DNA of 64,000 nt, taken from assembly GCF_010384365.1 (NCBI RefSeq), contig NZ_CP048397.1, positions 682,001 through 746,000 of the forward strand, read 5' to 3'. Below are positions 43,421 through 52,560 of this stretch, one piece after another (position 1 is the first letter of the stretch; every line of letters starts with the position of its first letter). The notes beneath the pieces are model-generated. The model was not told where the DNA came from, searched no databases, and was given only the letters and a program-made list of their open reading frames with translations. The position numbers were made by a program, and so were the translations under genes. This DNA is from Streptomyces sp. S4.7. GTDB lineage: Bacteria; Actinomycetota; Actinomycetes; Streptomycetales; Streptomycetaceae.

Positions 43421-44729
43421 GACCAAGGGCGGGGGCGCGCTGGATCCGGACTCGCTCCTGGCGCTGGACCGGGCCCATGTCTGGCATCCGTACGGCCCGA
43501 TGCCCGGCCGCACCGACCCGCTGGTCGTGGAGTCCGCCTCCGGTGTACGGCTCCGCCTCGCCCGGCCGGCCGAGGGGCGGGACGAGCTGGTCGACGGCAT
43601 GTCGTCCTGGTGGTCGGCGATCCACGGCTACAACCACCCGGTCCTCAACGAGGCGGCACACGGCCAGCTCGGACGGATGAGCCATGTGATGTTCGGCGGG
43701 CTCACCCATGAGCCGGCCGTCCGGCTGGCGGCCCGGCTGGTGGAGATCACCCCCGAACCGCTGCGGCACGTCTTCCTCGCCGACTCGGGTTCGGTGTCGG
43801 TGGAGGTCGCCGTCAAGATGTGCCTCCAGTACTGGCGTTCGCTGGGCCGCCCGGCCAAGTCGCGTCTGCTGACGTGGCGCGGCGGCTACCACGGGGACAC
43901 CTGGCAGCCCATGTCGGTGTGCGACCCCGACGGCGGTATGCACGGGCTCTGGTCGGGTGTGCTGCCGCGCCAGATCTTCGCCGACGCGCCGCCGGCCGAC
44001 TTCGAGCCGTACGACGAGGCCTACGCGGACCGTCTGCGCGCGCTCGTCGCCCGGCACGCGGACGAGCTGGCCGCCGTGATCGTGGAGCCGGTGGTGCAGG
44101 GCGCGGGCGGTATGCGCTTCCACTCCCCCGACTACCTACGGGTACTGCGCGAGGTCTGCGACGATTACGGCGTGCTGCTGGTCCTCGACGAGATCGCGAC
44201 GGGCTTCGGCCGCACGGGCGCGCTGTTCGCCGCGGAGCACGCGGGCGTCTCCCCCGATGTGATGTGTGTGGGCAAGGCTCTGACCGGTGGTTATCTGACG
44301 ATGGCCGCGACGTTGTGCACTTCGGCGGTGGCGCAGGGCATCTCGCGCGGCGAGGTGCCCGTCCTGGCCCACGGGCCCACTTTCATGGGCAACCCGCTGG
44401 CCTCGGCCGTGGCGTGCGCCTCGATCGATCTGCTCCTCGGCCAGGACTGGCAGGGCGAGGTCAAACGGATCGGGGCGGGGCTGCGCGACGGACTCGCCGA
44501 GACGGCGTCCCTGCCCGGCGTGAAGGACGTGCGCGTGCTCGGCGCGATCGGTGTCGTACAACTGGACCGCGAGGTGGACATGGCGTCGGCGACACGCGCG
44601 GCGGTGCGCGAGGGCGTGTGGCTGCGGCCGTTCCGCGATCTCGTGTACACGATGCCGCCGTACGTCACGGACGACGACGACATCGCCCGGATCTGCCGCG
44701 CGGTGGCGGCCGCGGCACGGGAGGCCTGA
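43413..44729 (+). CDS. bioA: Adenosylmethionine-8-amino-7-oxononanoate aminotransferase
   Basis: 438-residue class III PLP aminotransferase that converts KAPA to DAPA using S-adenosylmethionine as amino donor. Motifs: [15 protein letters not shown] (substrate tryptophan), [16 protein letters not shown], the PLP aspartate in [15 protein letters not shown] and [13 protein letters not shown] with the PLP lysine. Overlaps bioB at the start; bioD follows at once, so bioB-A-D is one operon. Confidence 0.96.
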   Translation: MPETKGGGALDPDSLLALDRAHVWHPYGPMPGRTDPLVVESASGVRLRLARPAEGRDELVDGMSSWWSAIHGYNHPVLNEAAHGQLGRMSHVMFGGLTHEPAVRLAARLVEITPEPLRHVFLADSGSVSVEVAVKMCLQYWRSLGRPAKSRLLTWRGGYHGDTWQPMSVCDPDGGMHGLWSGVLPRQIFADAPPADFEPYDEAYADRLRALVARHADELAAVIVEPVVQGAGGMRFHSPDYLRVLREVCDDYGVLLVLDEIATGFGRTGALFAAEHAGVSPDVMCVGKALTGGYLTMAATLCTSAVAQGISRGEVPVLAHGPTFMGNPLASAVACASIDLLLGQDWQGEVKRIGAGLRDGLAETASLPGVKDVRVLGAIGVVQLDREVDMASATRAAVREGVWLRPFRDLVYTMPPYVTDDDDIARICRAVAAAAREA

Positions 44730-44730
44730 G

Positions 44731-45498
44731 ATGCCGGTACTGATCGTCTCCGGGACCGGGACGGAGATCGGCAAGACCGTCGTCACGGCGGCCGTGGCCG
44801 CGACCGCGCTGGCCCGGGACCTCGATGTCGCGGTGCTGAAGCCCGCACAGACCGGTGTCGGCTCGGACGAGCCGGGCGACGTGGACGAGGTCATACGCCT
44901 CGCGGGCGGCGTCACGACGGTCGAACTGGCCCGGTTTCCCGAGCCGTTGGCGCCCGCCACGGCGGCCCGGCGCGCGGGTGCGCCGCCGGTGCGGCCCCAC
45001 GAGATCGCCGAGACGGCCGGGAAACTGGCCACCGAGCACGACCTGGTGCTGGTCGAGGGCGCGGGCGGGCTGCTCGTACGGTTCGACGAGGAGGGCGGCA
45101 CGCTCGCGGACGCCGCCCGGCTGCTGGCGGCCCCCGTGCTGGTGGTGGCGCCCGCCGGGCTGGGCACGCTCAACACGACCGCGCTGACCGCCGAGGCGCT
45201 GAGGGCGCGCGGTCTGGCGGCGCTGGGGCTGGTGATCGGGAGCTGGCCGGCCGTGCCGGATCTGGCGGCGCGCTGCAATCTGGCCGATCTGCCGGACGTG
45301 GCGGGTGCCCCGCTGCTCGGGGCCGTACCGCACGGCGCGGGCGCGCTCACCCCGGCCCGGTTCCGCCGGAGCGCGGCCGACTGGCTGGCTCCGGCGCTCG
45401 GCGGGGGCTGGGACGTGGCGCGTTTCACGGCGGACGCGGCGCCCGGTGCCCGGTCCCGTGCCGCGTGGGATGCGGGGACCGGGTCGGCCGAACGGTGA
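44731..45498 (+). CDS. bioD: Dethiobiotin synthetase
   Basis: 255-residue ATP-dependent carboxylase forming the ureido ring of dethiobiotin from DAPA and CO2. P-loop GTGTEIGKT (about 7), KPAQTG (carbamate/substrate lysine), VEGAGGLLVRF and NTTALTAEAL are as expected. It begins one base after the bioA stop (TGAG-ATG), in the bioBAD operon. Normal length with a ~15-residue C-terminal extension. Confidence 0.95.
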   Translation: MPVLIVSGTGTEIGKTVVTAAVAATALARDLDVAVLKPAQTGVGSDEPGDVDEVIRLAGGVTTVELARFPEPLAPATAARRAGAPPVRPHEIAETAGKLATEHDLVLVEGAGGLLVRFDEEGGTLADAARLLAAPVLVVAPAGLGTLNTTALTAEALRARGLAALGLVIGSWPAVPDLAARCNLADLPDVAGAPLLGAVPHGAGALTPARFRRSAADWLAPALGGGWDVARFTADAAPGARSRAAWDAGTGSAER

Positions 45499-45581
45499 CC
45501 AGATCCGGCCCATGAGCTGCTGAGCGCAGTCGTACGGGGAACAATCGCGGTGTCGCCCGTACGCCGGAGGAGACCCGCCCC

Positions 45582-46262
45582 ATGCATCTGCGCAACCGCA
45601 TGCCCCCGAAGGACTCCGTGCACCACCCGGTCTTCGCGCGCTTCTACGCGCGGATGAGCGTCGCCGCCGACACCAGGGGCGGCGTCGCGGCCCTGCGCGC
45701 GGAGCTGCTTGACGGTCTGTCGGGGCGGGTGTTGGAGATCGGCGCGGGCAACGGGCTGAACTTCGCGCACTACCCGGCGGCCGTCTCCGAGGTCGTGGCG
45801 ATCGAGCCGGAGCGCGCTCTGCGGCAGCTGGCGGTGAGGGCGGCGACGCGTGCCGAGGTCTCGGTGGACGTGCTGCCCGGCACGGCGGAGGCGCTGCCGG
45901 TCGAGGACGAGGGTTTCGACGCGGCCGTCGTCTCGCTGGTGCTGTGCACGGTACGGGATGTGCAAGGGGCGCTCGCCGAGGTCCGCAGGGTTCTGCGGCC
46001 GGGCGGTGAGCTGCGCTTCCTCGAACACGGGCTGGCGCGGGAGCGTGGTCTGGCGACAGTGCAGAAAGCGCTCCAGCACACGGTGTGGCCGGCGCTCTTC
46101 GGTGGCTGCCATCCGGCACGGGACCCGCTCGCCGCGATCCGGGACGCGGGATTCGAGTCCGGCACGCACCGCTCCCTGCGGGTGCCGGATCCCGGCCCGC
46201 GGACGCCGACCTCACCGTGCGTACTCGGCGTGGCGTACCGACCGCGGGCGGACCTGGTCTGA
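45582..46262 (+). CDS. Class I SAM-dependent methyltransferase
   Basis: 226-residue UbiE/Methyltransf_11-type enzyme. SAM motif I VLEIGAGNGLNFAHY (about 49), motif II acidic EPE (about 70), LPVEDEGFDAAVVSLVLCTV and LRPGGELRFLEHG (motif III). It resembles the phospholipid/menaquinone methyltransferase group, but the substrate cannot be told. It stands alone after bioD with an 83-base gap and GGAGGAG before its ATG. Confidence 0.85.
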   Translation: MHLRNRMPPKDSVHHPVFARFYARMSVAADTRGGVAALRAELLDGLSGRVLEIGAGNGLNFAHYPAAVSEVVAIEPERALRQLAVRAATRAEVSVDVLPGTAEALPVEDEGFDAAVVSLVLCTVRDVQGALAEVRRVLRPGGELRFLEHGLARERGLATVQKALQHTVWPALFGGCHPARDPLAAIRDAGFESGTHRSLRVPDPGPRTPTSPCVLGVAYRPRADLV

Positions 46263-46296
46263 CAGGGCGTGGGCCCGGCCGGACGACGTCAGTGGC

Positions 46297-46710
46297 TCAC
46301 AGACTCCAGCCGCGCAGTTCCTCGGCGATGGCGCGTACGTCGGCTCTGCCGTCCTTGACGAGCTTGGCCAGGTCCCTGACCTGCTCGGGCGAGGTGACGA
46401 CCTTCAGGCCGCTCGCGACGAGGTAGCCGTACGCGACGGCCGAGGCGTACATGGCGTTCGACCGTTCCAGCGCGGGGACGTGCAGAAGGGTCTGCAGGAG
46501 GGCCGCCGCGCGGCTGTGGGGGTCGGTGTAGACGGGGGTGCCGAATATCTCGGCCTCGTGCCGGCTGACGGCGGCCACGAGCGCGCCCCAGTCGGTGACT
46601 TGCGGATCGCCGGGCATCTTGCTCTCGGCGACCATGAGCAGCCATGACAGATCGATCCGTAACGTGAGGTTGGCATGTGACGGTGTGTCAGGAGAATCGG
46701 CGTTTTCCAT
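46297..46710 (-). CDS. Fic/Doc-like putative toxin
   Basis: 137-residue protein of the type annotated in Streptomyces as the toxin of a Fic-family toxin-antitoxin pair. It starts with a Leu-rich LRIDLSWLLMVAESKMPGD and has HVPALERSNAMYASAVAYGY where Doc proteins have the HxFx(D/N)xNKR active-site helix. Only the His and an Arg-Ser-Asn remain, so nucleotide-transfer activity is doubtful or altered. It is the last gene of a probable three-gene operon: ribbon-helix-helix antitoxin (47609), PP2C phosphatase (46727), then this gene 16 bases later. Confidence 0.65.
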   Translation of the reverse strand: MENADSPDTPSHANLTLRIDLSWLLMVAESKMPGDPQVTDWGALVAAVSRHEAEIFGTPVYTDPHSRAAALLQTLLHVPALERSNAMYASAVAYGYLVASGLKVVTSPEQVRDLAKLVKDGRADVRAIAEELRGWSL

Positions 46711-46726
46711 GGAAGCAGCTGTCTCA

Positions 46727-47575
46727 CTAGGGGGCGAAGGCGGGGAGTTCCCGATGATCAGTATCCCCGACCTGGATGAGCAGTGCGGTGATGTTGTCCT
46801 GCCCGCCCGCGTCCATGGCGTACCCGATCAGCGCTCGCGCGTCCTCAAGAAGGCTGTGGTCACGTGGCGTTGAGTACCCGCGCCGGGCGAGTACGGCGCG
46901 TGGTCCGTCGGCCCCGGGCAGATGGCGCGTCAACCCGTCCGTGCACAGGAGCAGTCGGCCCGGCCCCGGTGGGCGGTAGCTCCGGACGCGCGCGACCGGT
47001 TCGCCGGCGTCGGCGCCCAGCCAGGCCGTCAGGGCGTCGTGCCGGCCCGAGTCGTCCTCGGTCATCGCCACGCACGTGCCGTCGTCGGGCAGCCAGTACG
47101 CGCGGCTGTCGCCGATCCACGCGCACCAGATGCCCTCGGGGCCGGCGATGCCCGCGACGTACGTACAGGCCGGGGCCTCGTCGACCGAGGCGGCCAGGGC
47201 GCCGACGGCCCGGCCCGCGCGGGCGGCGGCGTCCACGAGGACGGTCTCCGGCAGCGTTCCCTGCCGCAGTCCCGCTTCCACACGGGCCGCTCCGACATCG
47301 GCCGCGACCCGTGCGGCCCGCTCCGCGCGGGGCGACATGGACACCCCGTCGCACACGACGCCGATCGTCCAGGCACCGGTCGCGGTCAGCGCCATGGCGT
47401 CCGCGTTGACGCCGCGGCGCTTGCCGCGGTCGCTGACGCCGGCGGCGCGGGCGAGGGTGGTCTCTATGTGCGAACGGTAGGCGGGCTGGGCGCCGCCGCA
47501 GTCCCAGCAGTGGCCGTCGGGGGCGACGGTCCCGCCGCAGACGGCGCAGACGGGTGGTTCAGGTGTTCCGGTCAT
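46727..47575 (-). CDS. PP2C-type Ser/Thr phosphatase with N-terminal zinc ribbon
   Basis: 282-residue protein. An N-terminal four-cysteine ribbon (CAVCGG ... HCWDCGG, residues 9-27) precedes a PP2C fold with metal-binding residues in GVVCDGVSMS (about 73), WIGDSRAYWL (about 154), LLLCTDGLTRHL (about 213) and GGQDNITALLI (about 262). It should remove phosphate from Ser/Thr residues in the cytoplasm using Mn/Mg. It sits between an antitoxin gene (33 bases upstream) and a Doc-like toxin (16 bases downstream) on the same strand, so it is probably part of that operon, an unusual companion for a toxin-antitoxin pair. Confidence 0.9.
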   Translation of the reverse strand: MTGTPEPPVCAVCGGTVAPDGHCWDCGGAQPAYRSHIETTLARAAGVSDRGKRRGVNADAMALTATGAWTIGVVCDGVSMSPRAERAARVAADVGAARVEAGLRQGTLPETVLVDAAARAGRAVGALAASVDEAPACTYVAGIAGPEGIWCAWIGDSRAYWLPDDGTCVAMTEDDSGRHDALTAWLGADAGEPVARVRSYRPPGPGRLLLCTDGLTRHLPGADGPRAVLARRGYSTPRDHSLLEDARALIGYAMDAGGQDNITALLIQVGDTDHRELPAFAP

Positions 47576-47608
47576 CGGCCGCGAATCCTGCCGGACCGGG
47601 ACCGGGTC

Positions 47609-47875
47609 TCAGCGTGCGCCGTCGAGGCCCTTGCCCCGCCGCGCGCCCCGGTCGGTGCCGACGGTCTCCGTGTCGAACTCCTCCGCGAACACCGACTCGT
47701 ACTGCTTCATGAAGTCGGCGGCGGATTCGACGAAGGTCTTTCCGATTTCACCCGCGTCCTGCTTCACGAGTTCCTCGATGTAGCGGTTCACACTCATCCC
47801 GCGCCGACCCGCCTGCCGCCGGGCGGCCTCCGCGGTGGTCTCGTCCACGCGTACGTTCAACTGAGTCTTCGCCAC
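47609..47875 (-). CDS. Ribbon-helix-helix antitoxin-like protein
   Basis: 88-residue protein. The N-terminal KTQLNVRVDETTAEAARRQA, then GMSVNRYIEELVKQD, is a ribbon-helix-helix DNA-binding domain. The C-terminal half (FVESAADFMKQYESVFAEEF) is an amphipathic helix suited to bind and block a toxin, followed by a basic tail. GTG start, 7 bases after a TAGCTT -10 box (near-leaderless) that overlaps a GCTAGCG/CGCTAGC palindrome, its probable autoregulatory operator. It heads the antitoxin-PP2C-toxin operon. It could instead be a free-standing regulator of the phosphatase. Confidence 0.75.
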   Translation of the reverse strand: MAKTQLNVRVDETTAEAARRQAGRRGMSVNRYIEELVKQDAGEIGKTFVESAADFMKQYESVFAEEFDTETVGTDRGARRGKGLDGAR

Positions 47876-47881
47876 CCCAAC

Positions 47882-47906
47882 AAGCTAGCGCGTGGACGCT
47901 AGCGTC
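47882..47906. promoter_or_regulatory. Operator/promoter of the antitoxin-PP2C-toxin operon
   Basis: GCTAGCG (47884-47890) and CGCTAGC (47897-47903) form a perfect inverted repeat with a 6-base spacer. The 12-base palindrome GACGCTAGCGTC (47895-47906) overlaps it. The minus-strand -10 TAGCTT is the complement of 47882-47887. The site begins 7 bases upstream of the antitoxin GTG. Confidence 0.7.
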
Positions 47907-48031
47907 GGCAAGTGGGCGGTCGGCGGCGCGGACCAGGCGGGGAACGAGGAACCCGGGAACGAGAGGCCCGGGGACGACCACATCGCGGAATCCGTTCGAC
48001 GGCGCGGGCGGCGCGGTGCTGAGATTGGTCC

Positions 48032-48490
48032 ATGGACGTAGCCATGACGAACGGGTCCGGTACGGACGGCGAGCTGCGGATCAGGGCCGCGACGCGGGCC
48101 GATCTCGACGACGTGCTCGCCTTCTGGAAGATCGCGGCCGAGGGCACCAGCATCAGCGACGACCGCGAGGGGGTCGAGCGGCTGGTGGCCCGCGACCCCG
48201 GTGCGCTGATCGTCGCCGAGCGGGCCGGGGAGCTGTCCGGCACCGTGATCGCCGGGTTCGACGGATGGCGCTGCCATCTCTACCGGCTCGCCGTCCATCC
48301 GGACCGGCGGCGCCGGGGCATCGGGGCAGCGCTGCTCGGGGCCGCCGAGGAGCGCTTCGCCACGCTGGGCGGGCGGCGGGCCGACGCGATGGTGCTCGAC
48401 CGCAACACTCTCGCGCACCGGGCGTGGGAGGCGTCCGGGTACGGCCCCCAGGAGCAGTGGCGGCGCTGGGTGAAACCGCTCGCCGGCTGA
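48032..48490 (+). CDS. GNAT-family N-acetyltransferase
   Basis: 152-residue GNAT fold: RIRAATRADLDDVLAFW at the start, the strand RLAVHPD and the acetyl-CoA loop RRRRGIGAALLG (about 90), then ADAMVLDRNTLAHRAWEASG. Substrate unknown. ATG 48032 chosen; MTNGSG (48044) is possible. It is transcribed away from the antitoxin operon. Confidence 0.82.
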   Translation: MDVAMTNGSGTDGELRIRAATRADLDDVLAFWKIAAEGTSISDDREGVERLVARDPGALIVAERAGELSGTVIAGFDGWRCHLYRLAVHPDRRRRGIGAALLGAAEERFATLGGRRADAMVLDRNTLAHRAWEASGYGPQEQWRRWVKPLAG

Positions 48491-48550
48491 CCGGCCCCGG
48501 GCCGTAAAACCGGTGGCGGCGGGCGGGTCGGCGCACCTACGATCCGCGCC

Positions 48551-49189
48551 ATGCCGAGCGCCGACCGTCTCCTCGCCTTCGCGGCCATGTCGTTCCTGCT
48601 GATCGTCATTCCCGGCCCCGGCGTGCTCTTCGTGGTGGGACGGGCCCTCGCGCAGGGGCGCCGCGCCGCGCTGACCACGGTCGCGGGGAACGCACTGGGG
48701 GCCTACGTGCTGGTCGTGGGCGTGGCACTGGGGGTCGGGGCCGTCGTCGAGCGCTCCGTCGTCGCGTTCACGGCCCTGAAGCTGGTGGGCGCCGTGTATC
48801 TGATTCACCTGGGGATCAAGGCGGTACGTCAGCGTGGTTCGCTGCACGCGTCGTTCGATGCAGACGGTCCCGCGCGGAGCGATCTGCGCACCTTCTGGGG
48901 AGGGTTCGCCGTCGGTGTGGCCAACCCCAAGACCATCGTCTTCTTCGCCGCGGTGCTCCCCCAGTTCGTCGACCCCGGCAAGGGCCACGTCACGGGCCAG
49001 ATGCTCCTGCTCGGCCTGGTCTTCAACGTCATCGCGGTGGTCTGCGACAGCGTGTGGGGGCTGGCCGCCGCCACCGCGCGGGGCTGGTTCGTCCGCTCGC
49101 CGCGCCGGCTCGCCATGGTCGGCGGGGCCGGCGGATTCGCCATGATCGGACTCGGCGTCACCGTCGCCACCACGGGGCACAAGGAGTAG
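48551..49189 (+). CDS. LysE/RhtB-family amino-acid exporter
   Basis: 212-residue membrane protein with six hydrophobic helices. The family signature VIPGPGVLFVVGRALAQGRRA lies at about residues 18-38, and GVANPKTIVFFAAVLPQFV at about 118. It exports amino acids or homoserine-lactone-like metabolites. No LysG-type regulator lies nearby. ATG start 60 bases after the GNAT stop. Confidence 0.88.
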   Translation: MPSADRLLAFAAMSFLLIVIPGPGVLFVVGRALAQGRRAALTTVAGNALGAYVLVVGVALGVGAVVERSVVAFTALKLVGAVYLIHLGIKAVRQRGSLHASFDADGPARSDLRTFWGGFAVGVANPKTIVFFAAVLPQFVDPGKGHVTGQMLLLGLVFNVIAVVCDSVWGLAAATARGWFVRSPRRLAMVGGAGGFAMIGLGVTVATTGHKE

Positions 49190-49332
49190 GCCGGTGGGTG
49201 GCCGTCAACGGTTCCGATCGCGGCACTATGCTGTGCCGTTCGCTCAGGACATGACATAGGCGTCTTCACCGACAGCGGCGGATATCGCGCCGCTGACCGG
49301 CTCCTGACCGATCATGGGACGGAGGTGAACCG

Positions 49333-50688
49333 ATGACCGAAGTGCTCCTGCTCCTGGTGGCCGTGCTGCTCGCGCTGGCCTGTGGAGCCTTCGTCGCCGC
49401 GGAGTTCTCCCTGACGACGGTGGAACGCAGCGACCTCGAACTGGCGGTCGAAAAGGGTGAGCGTGGCGCGTCGAGCGCCATGAAGGCCGTACGCAGCCTC
49501 ACCTTCCAGCTCTCCGGGGCCCAGTTGGGCATCACGGTGACCAATCTCGTCGTCGGCATGCTCGCCGAGCCGTCGGTGGCGAAGCTGATCCGTGGCCCCG
49601 TCGAGGCGATCGGCTTCTCGCCGTCCGTAGCGTCGTCGCTGGCACTGGTCATCGGTACGGCACTGTCGACGGTCGTGCTGATGGTGGTCGGCGAGCTGGT
49701 CCCCAAGAACTGGGCCATCTCCACGCCACTGGCGGTCGCCAAGGTCGTCGCCACACCGCAGCGGGTGTTCACCGCCGCGTTCAAGCCGTTCATCAGCCAC
49801 CTCAACAACACCGCGAACCGCCTGGTGCGGGGGCTCGGCCTGGAGCCCGCCGAGGAGCTGGCCTCGGCCCGCAGTCCGCAGGAGCTGGTCGCGCTCGCCC
49901 GGCACTCCGCGAAGGAGGGCGCGCTGGAGGCGGACACCGCCGAACTGTTCGTGCGGACCCTCAATCTGGCGGAGCTGACGGCGGAGAACGTGATGACGCC
50001 GCGCGTACAGGTCACCGCGCTCGACGTACAGGCCACCGCCGAGGACGTCGCCAACGCCACACGCGCCACCGGGCTCTCCCGCTTCCCCGTCTACCAGGAC
50101 AGTCTCGACACGGTCGTGGGCGTCGCCCACATCAAGGACGTGCTGACGGTCCCCGACGAGCGACGCACCCGTACGGCGGTGTCCGACCTGATGCGCGACC
50201 CCCTGCTCGTACCGGAGTCGCTGACCGTGGACCGGCTGCTGGACCGGCTCTCCGGCAACCGCACCATGGCGGTCGTGATCGACGAGTACGGCGGCACAGC
50301 GGGTGTCGTGACGCTGGAGGACATCGTCGAGGAGGTCGTCGGCGAGGTGCGTGACGAGCACGACCCGCACGAGACGTCCGACCTGGCCCGCGCCGGCGAG
50401 GACGCCGACGGGCGCGACCTGTGGTCGGCCGACGGCGCCGCGCGCTTCGACCAGCTGTGGGACATCGGGATGCGGGTGCCCGAGGGTCCGTACGAGACGC
50501 TGGCCGGTCTCGTCGCCACCGAACTCGGCCGGATCCCCGTCGAGGGCGACCGCGTCGACCTGGGCGGCTGGCGTCTCGACGTGGTCGACGCCTCGGGACG
50601 GCGTGCCGCCCGCGTACTGCTGCACGCGCCCCTGCCGGCGCCCGACGACGAAGAGGACGACGACCGCGACGGGGGGGCCGGACGATGA
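49333..50688 (+). CDS. CNNM/CorC (UPF0053) family membrane protein 1
   Basis: 451-residue protein: DUF21 membrane domain with four helices (about 1-190), a tandem CBS pair (VMTPRVQVTALDVQATAEDV, FPVYQDSLDTVVGVAHIKDV and VVIDEYGGTAGVVTLEDIVEE, about 215-340) and a C-terminal CorC_HlyC domain (about 355-440). Such proteins are linked to Mg2+/Co2+ efflux and are often misnamed hemolysins. The stop overlaps the start of a paralogue by ATGA, so the two probably form a hetero-oligomer. Confidence 0.9.
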   Translation: MTEVLLLLVAVLLALACGAFVAAEFSLTTVERSDLELAVEKGERGASSAMKAVRSLTFQLSGAQLGITVTNLVVGMLAEPSVAKLIRGPVEAIGFSPSVASSLALVIGTALSTVVLMVVGELVPKNWAISTPLAVAKVVATPQRVFTAAFKPFISHLNNTANRLVRGLGLEPAEELASARSPQELVALARHSAKEGALEADTAELFVRTLNLAELTAENVMTPRVQVTALDVQATAEDVANATRATGLSRFPVYQDSLDTVVGVAHIKDVLTVPDERRTRTAVSDLMRDPLLVPESLTVDRLLDRLSGNRTMAVVIDEYGGTAGVVTLEDIVEEVVGEVRDEHDPHETSDLARAGEDADGRDLWSADGAARFDQLWDIGMRVPEGPYETLAGLVATELGRIPVEGDRVDLGGWRLDVVDASGRRAARVLLHAPLPAPDDEEDDDRDGGAGR

Positions 50689-51707
50689 CCGTGATCCAAC
50701 TGTTCGTGGGACTCCTGACCCTGGTCGTGAACGCCTTCTTCGTCGGGGCGGAGTTCGCCCTGATCTCGGTGCGCCGCAGCCAGATCGAGCCCGCCGCCGA
50801 GGAGGGCGACCGGCGCGCGCGCAGCGTCCTGTGGGGCCTGCGGCACGTCTCGGCGATGCTCGCCGCCGCCCAGCTCGGCATCACGCTGTGCACGCTGGTG
50901 CTCGGCATCGTCGCGGAGCCGGCCATCGCCCATCTGCTGGAGCCCGTCTTCGACGCCGTCGGTGTGCCGCACGGGGTGGTGCACCCGATCTCGTTCGTCA
51001 TCGCCCTCGCCCTGGCGACCTATCTGCACATGCTGCTCGGCGAGATGGTGCCCAAGAACATCGCGCTCGCCGAGCCGGTGCGTACGGCGCTGCTCCTCGG
51101 CCCGGCGCTGGTGGGGCTGGCCCGCGCGCTGCGGCCGGTGATCTTCACGGTCAACGCGTTCGCCAATGTGCTGCTGAAGCTGCTGCGCGTGGAGACCAAG
51201 GACGAGGTGTCGGCGACGTTCACCGACGCCGAGCTGTCCCGGATGGTCACCGACGCCGGTGACGCCGGGCTCCTCGACGACCGCGCCGCCGAACGGCTGC
51301 ACGACGCGCTGGAGCTGGGACACAGGCCCGTACGGGACGTGGTCATGCCACTGGACCAGGTCGTGACGGCGCGGGTGGGGATCACACCCGTCGAGCTGGA
51401 GGGGCTGGCGGCCGAGTCCGGATTCTCGCGTTTCCCGGTCGTGGACGAGTCCCGGCGGATCCTCGGCTACCTCCATGTGAAGGACGCCCTGGACGCCATG
51501 CCGCGCGAGGAGCCGCTGCCGGTCTCCGGGATGCGGGCGATCGCCCAGGTGCGGGCGGACACCCCGCTCGACGACGTGCTGACCGCGATGCGCCGAAGCC
51601 GTACGCATCTGGCCGCCGTGCTGGACGAGGACGGCAGGCTGGAAGGCCTGGTGACCATGGAGGACGTGCTGCGTGAGCTGGTCGGGAGGCATTCGCGGGG
51701 GACCTGA
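50685..51707 (+). CDS. CNNM/CorC family membrane protein 2 (no CorC C-terminal domain)
   Basis: 340-residue paralogue of the preceding protein: DUF21 membrane domain (FVGLLTLVVNAFFVGAEFAL, LGEMVPKNIALAEP), then a CBS pair (VMPLDQVVTARVGITPVELE, FPVVDESRRILGYLHVKDAL, LEGLVTMEDVLRELVG). It ends after the CBS domains, without the CorC_HlyC domain of its partner. Its ATG overlaps the partner's stop, indicating coupled translation. Confidence 0.9.
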   Translation: MTVIQLFVGLLTLVVNAFFVGAEFALISVRRSQIEPAAEEGDRRARSVLWGLRHVSAMLAAAQLGITLCTLVLGIVAEPAIAHLLEPVFDAVGVPHGVVHPISFVIALALATYLHMLLGEMVPKNIALAEPVRTALLLGPALVGLARALRPVIFTVNAFANVLLKLLRVETKDEVSATFTDAELSRMVTDAGDAGLLDDRAAERLHDALELGHRPVRDVVMPLDQVVTARVGITPVELEGLAAESGFSRFPVVDESRRILGYLHVKDALDAMPREEPLPVSGMRAIAQVRADTPLDDVLTAMRRSRTHLAAVLDEDGRLEGLVTMEDVLRELVGRHSRGT

Positions 51708-51753
51708 GGCCCCGTCCGGGAGGGCACGGGGCGCGCGATACGATCGCCCGGCC

Positions 51754-52560
51754 ATGGAGAAGAACGCCACGTACACCAGTCTGGTCGCCCTCGGGGACTC
51801 GTTCACCGAAGGCATGTCGGACCTCCAGCCGGACGGGTCGTACCGGGGCTGGGCGGATCTGCTCGCGGCCCGTCTCGCCGCCCGTACGCCGGGGTTCCGC
51901 TACGCGAATCTCGCCGTACGCGGCAAGCTCATCGGCCAGATCCTCGACGAACAGGTGGACACGGCCGCCGCGATGCGCGCGGACGTGGTGACGCTGGTCG
52001 GCGGGCTGAACGACACGCTGCGGCCCAAGTACGACCCGGGTCTGGTCCTCGGGAAGCTGGAGGAGTCGGTCGAGCGGCTGGCACCGGCCTGCGGACGGCT
52101 GGTGCTGATGCACAGCCCCGTCCGCCGGGGTCCGGTGACGGAACGTTTCCGGTCGCGCTGGGAGAACCTCTACACCTTCATCGACGAGCTCGCCGAACGG
52201 CACGACGCGATGGTGGTCGATCTGTACGGGGCGCGGGTGCTCGGCGAGCAGCGCATGTGGGACCTGGACCGGTTGCATCTGACCGCCGACGGCCACCGCC
52301 GGGTCGCCGAGGCCGTGTGGCAGGCGCTGGGTATGGAGCCGGCGGACGACTGGCGTGCGGAGCTGGCGCCCGCGCTGCCCACGGGCTGGCTGATGCGGCG
52401 CACCGGCGACGCCCGGTTCGCGCGGGAGCATCTGGGGCCGTGGATCGGCCGCCGGCTGACGGGCCGGTCGTCGGGCGACGGCAGGCCGCCGAAGCGGCCG
52501 GAGCTGTTGCCTTACGAGCCGCTGCCGGGTGACGCGGGCGTGCGGCACGAACGGGCGTAG
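51754..52560 (+). CDS. SGNH/GDSL-family hydrolase
   Basis: 268-residue lipase/esterase-like protein with block I ALGDSFTEG (nucleophilic Ser), block III GGLNDTLRPK and block V DRLHLTADGHRRVAEA (catalytic Asp-x-x-His). There is no signal peptide, so it is probably cytoplasmic. A TACGAT -10-like box lies 9 bases before the ATG, implying a very short leader. Substrate unknown. Confidence 0.88.
   Translation: MEKNATYTSLVALGDSFTEGMSDLQPDGSYRGWADLLAARLAARTPGFRYANLAVRGKLIGQILDEQVDTAAAMRADVVTLVGGLNDTLRPKYDPGLVLGKLEESVERLAPACGRLVLMHSPVRRGPVTERFRSRWENLYTFIDELAERHDAMVVDLYGARVLGEQRMWDLDRLHLTADGHRRVAEAVWQALGMEPADDWRAELAPALPTGWLMRRTGDARFAREHLGPWIGRRLTGRSSGDGRPPKRPELLPYEPLPGDAGVRHERA

Noticed and set aside
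46297..46710. A catalytically normal Fic/Doc toxin
   Set aside because: The HxFx(D/E)xN motif is not complete, so it is called Doc-like only, with activity left open.
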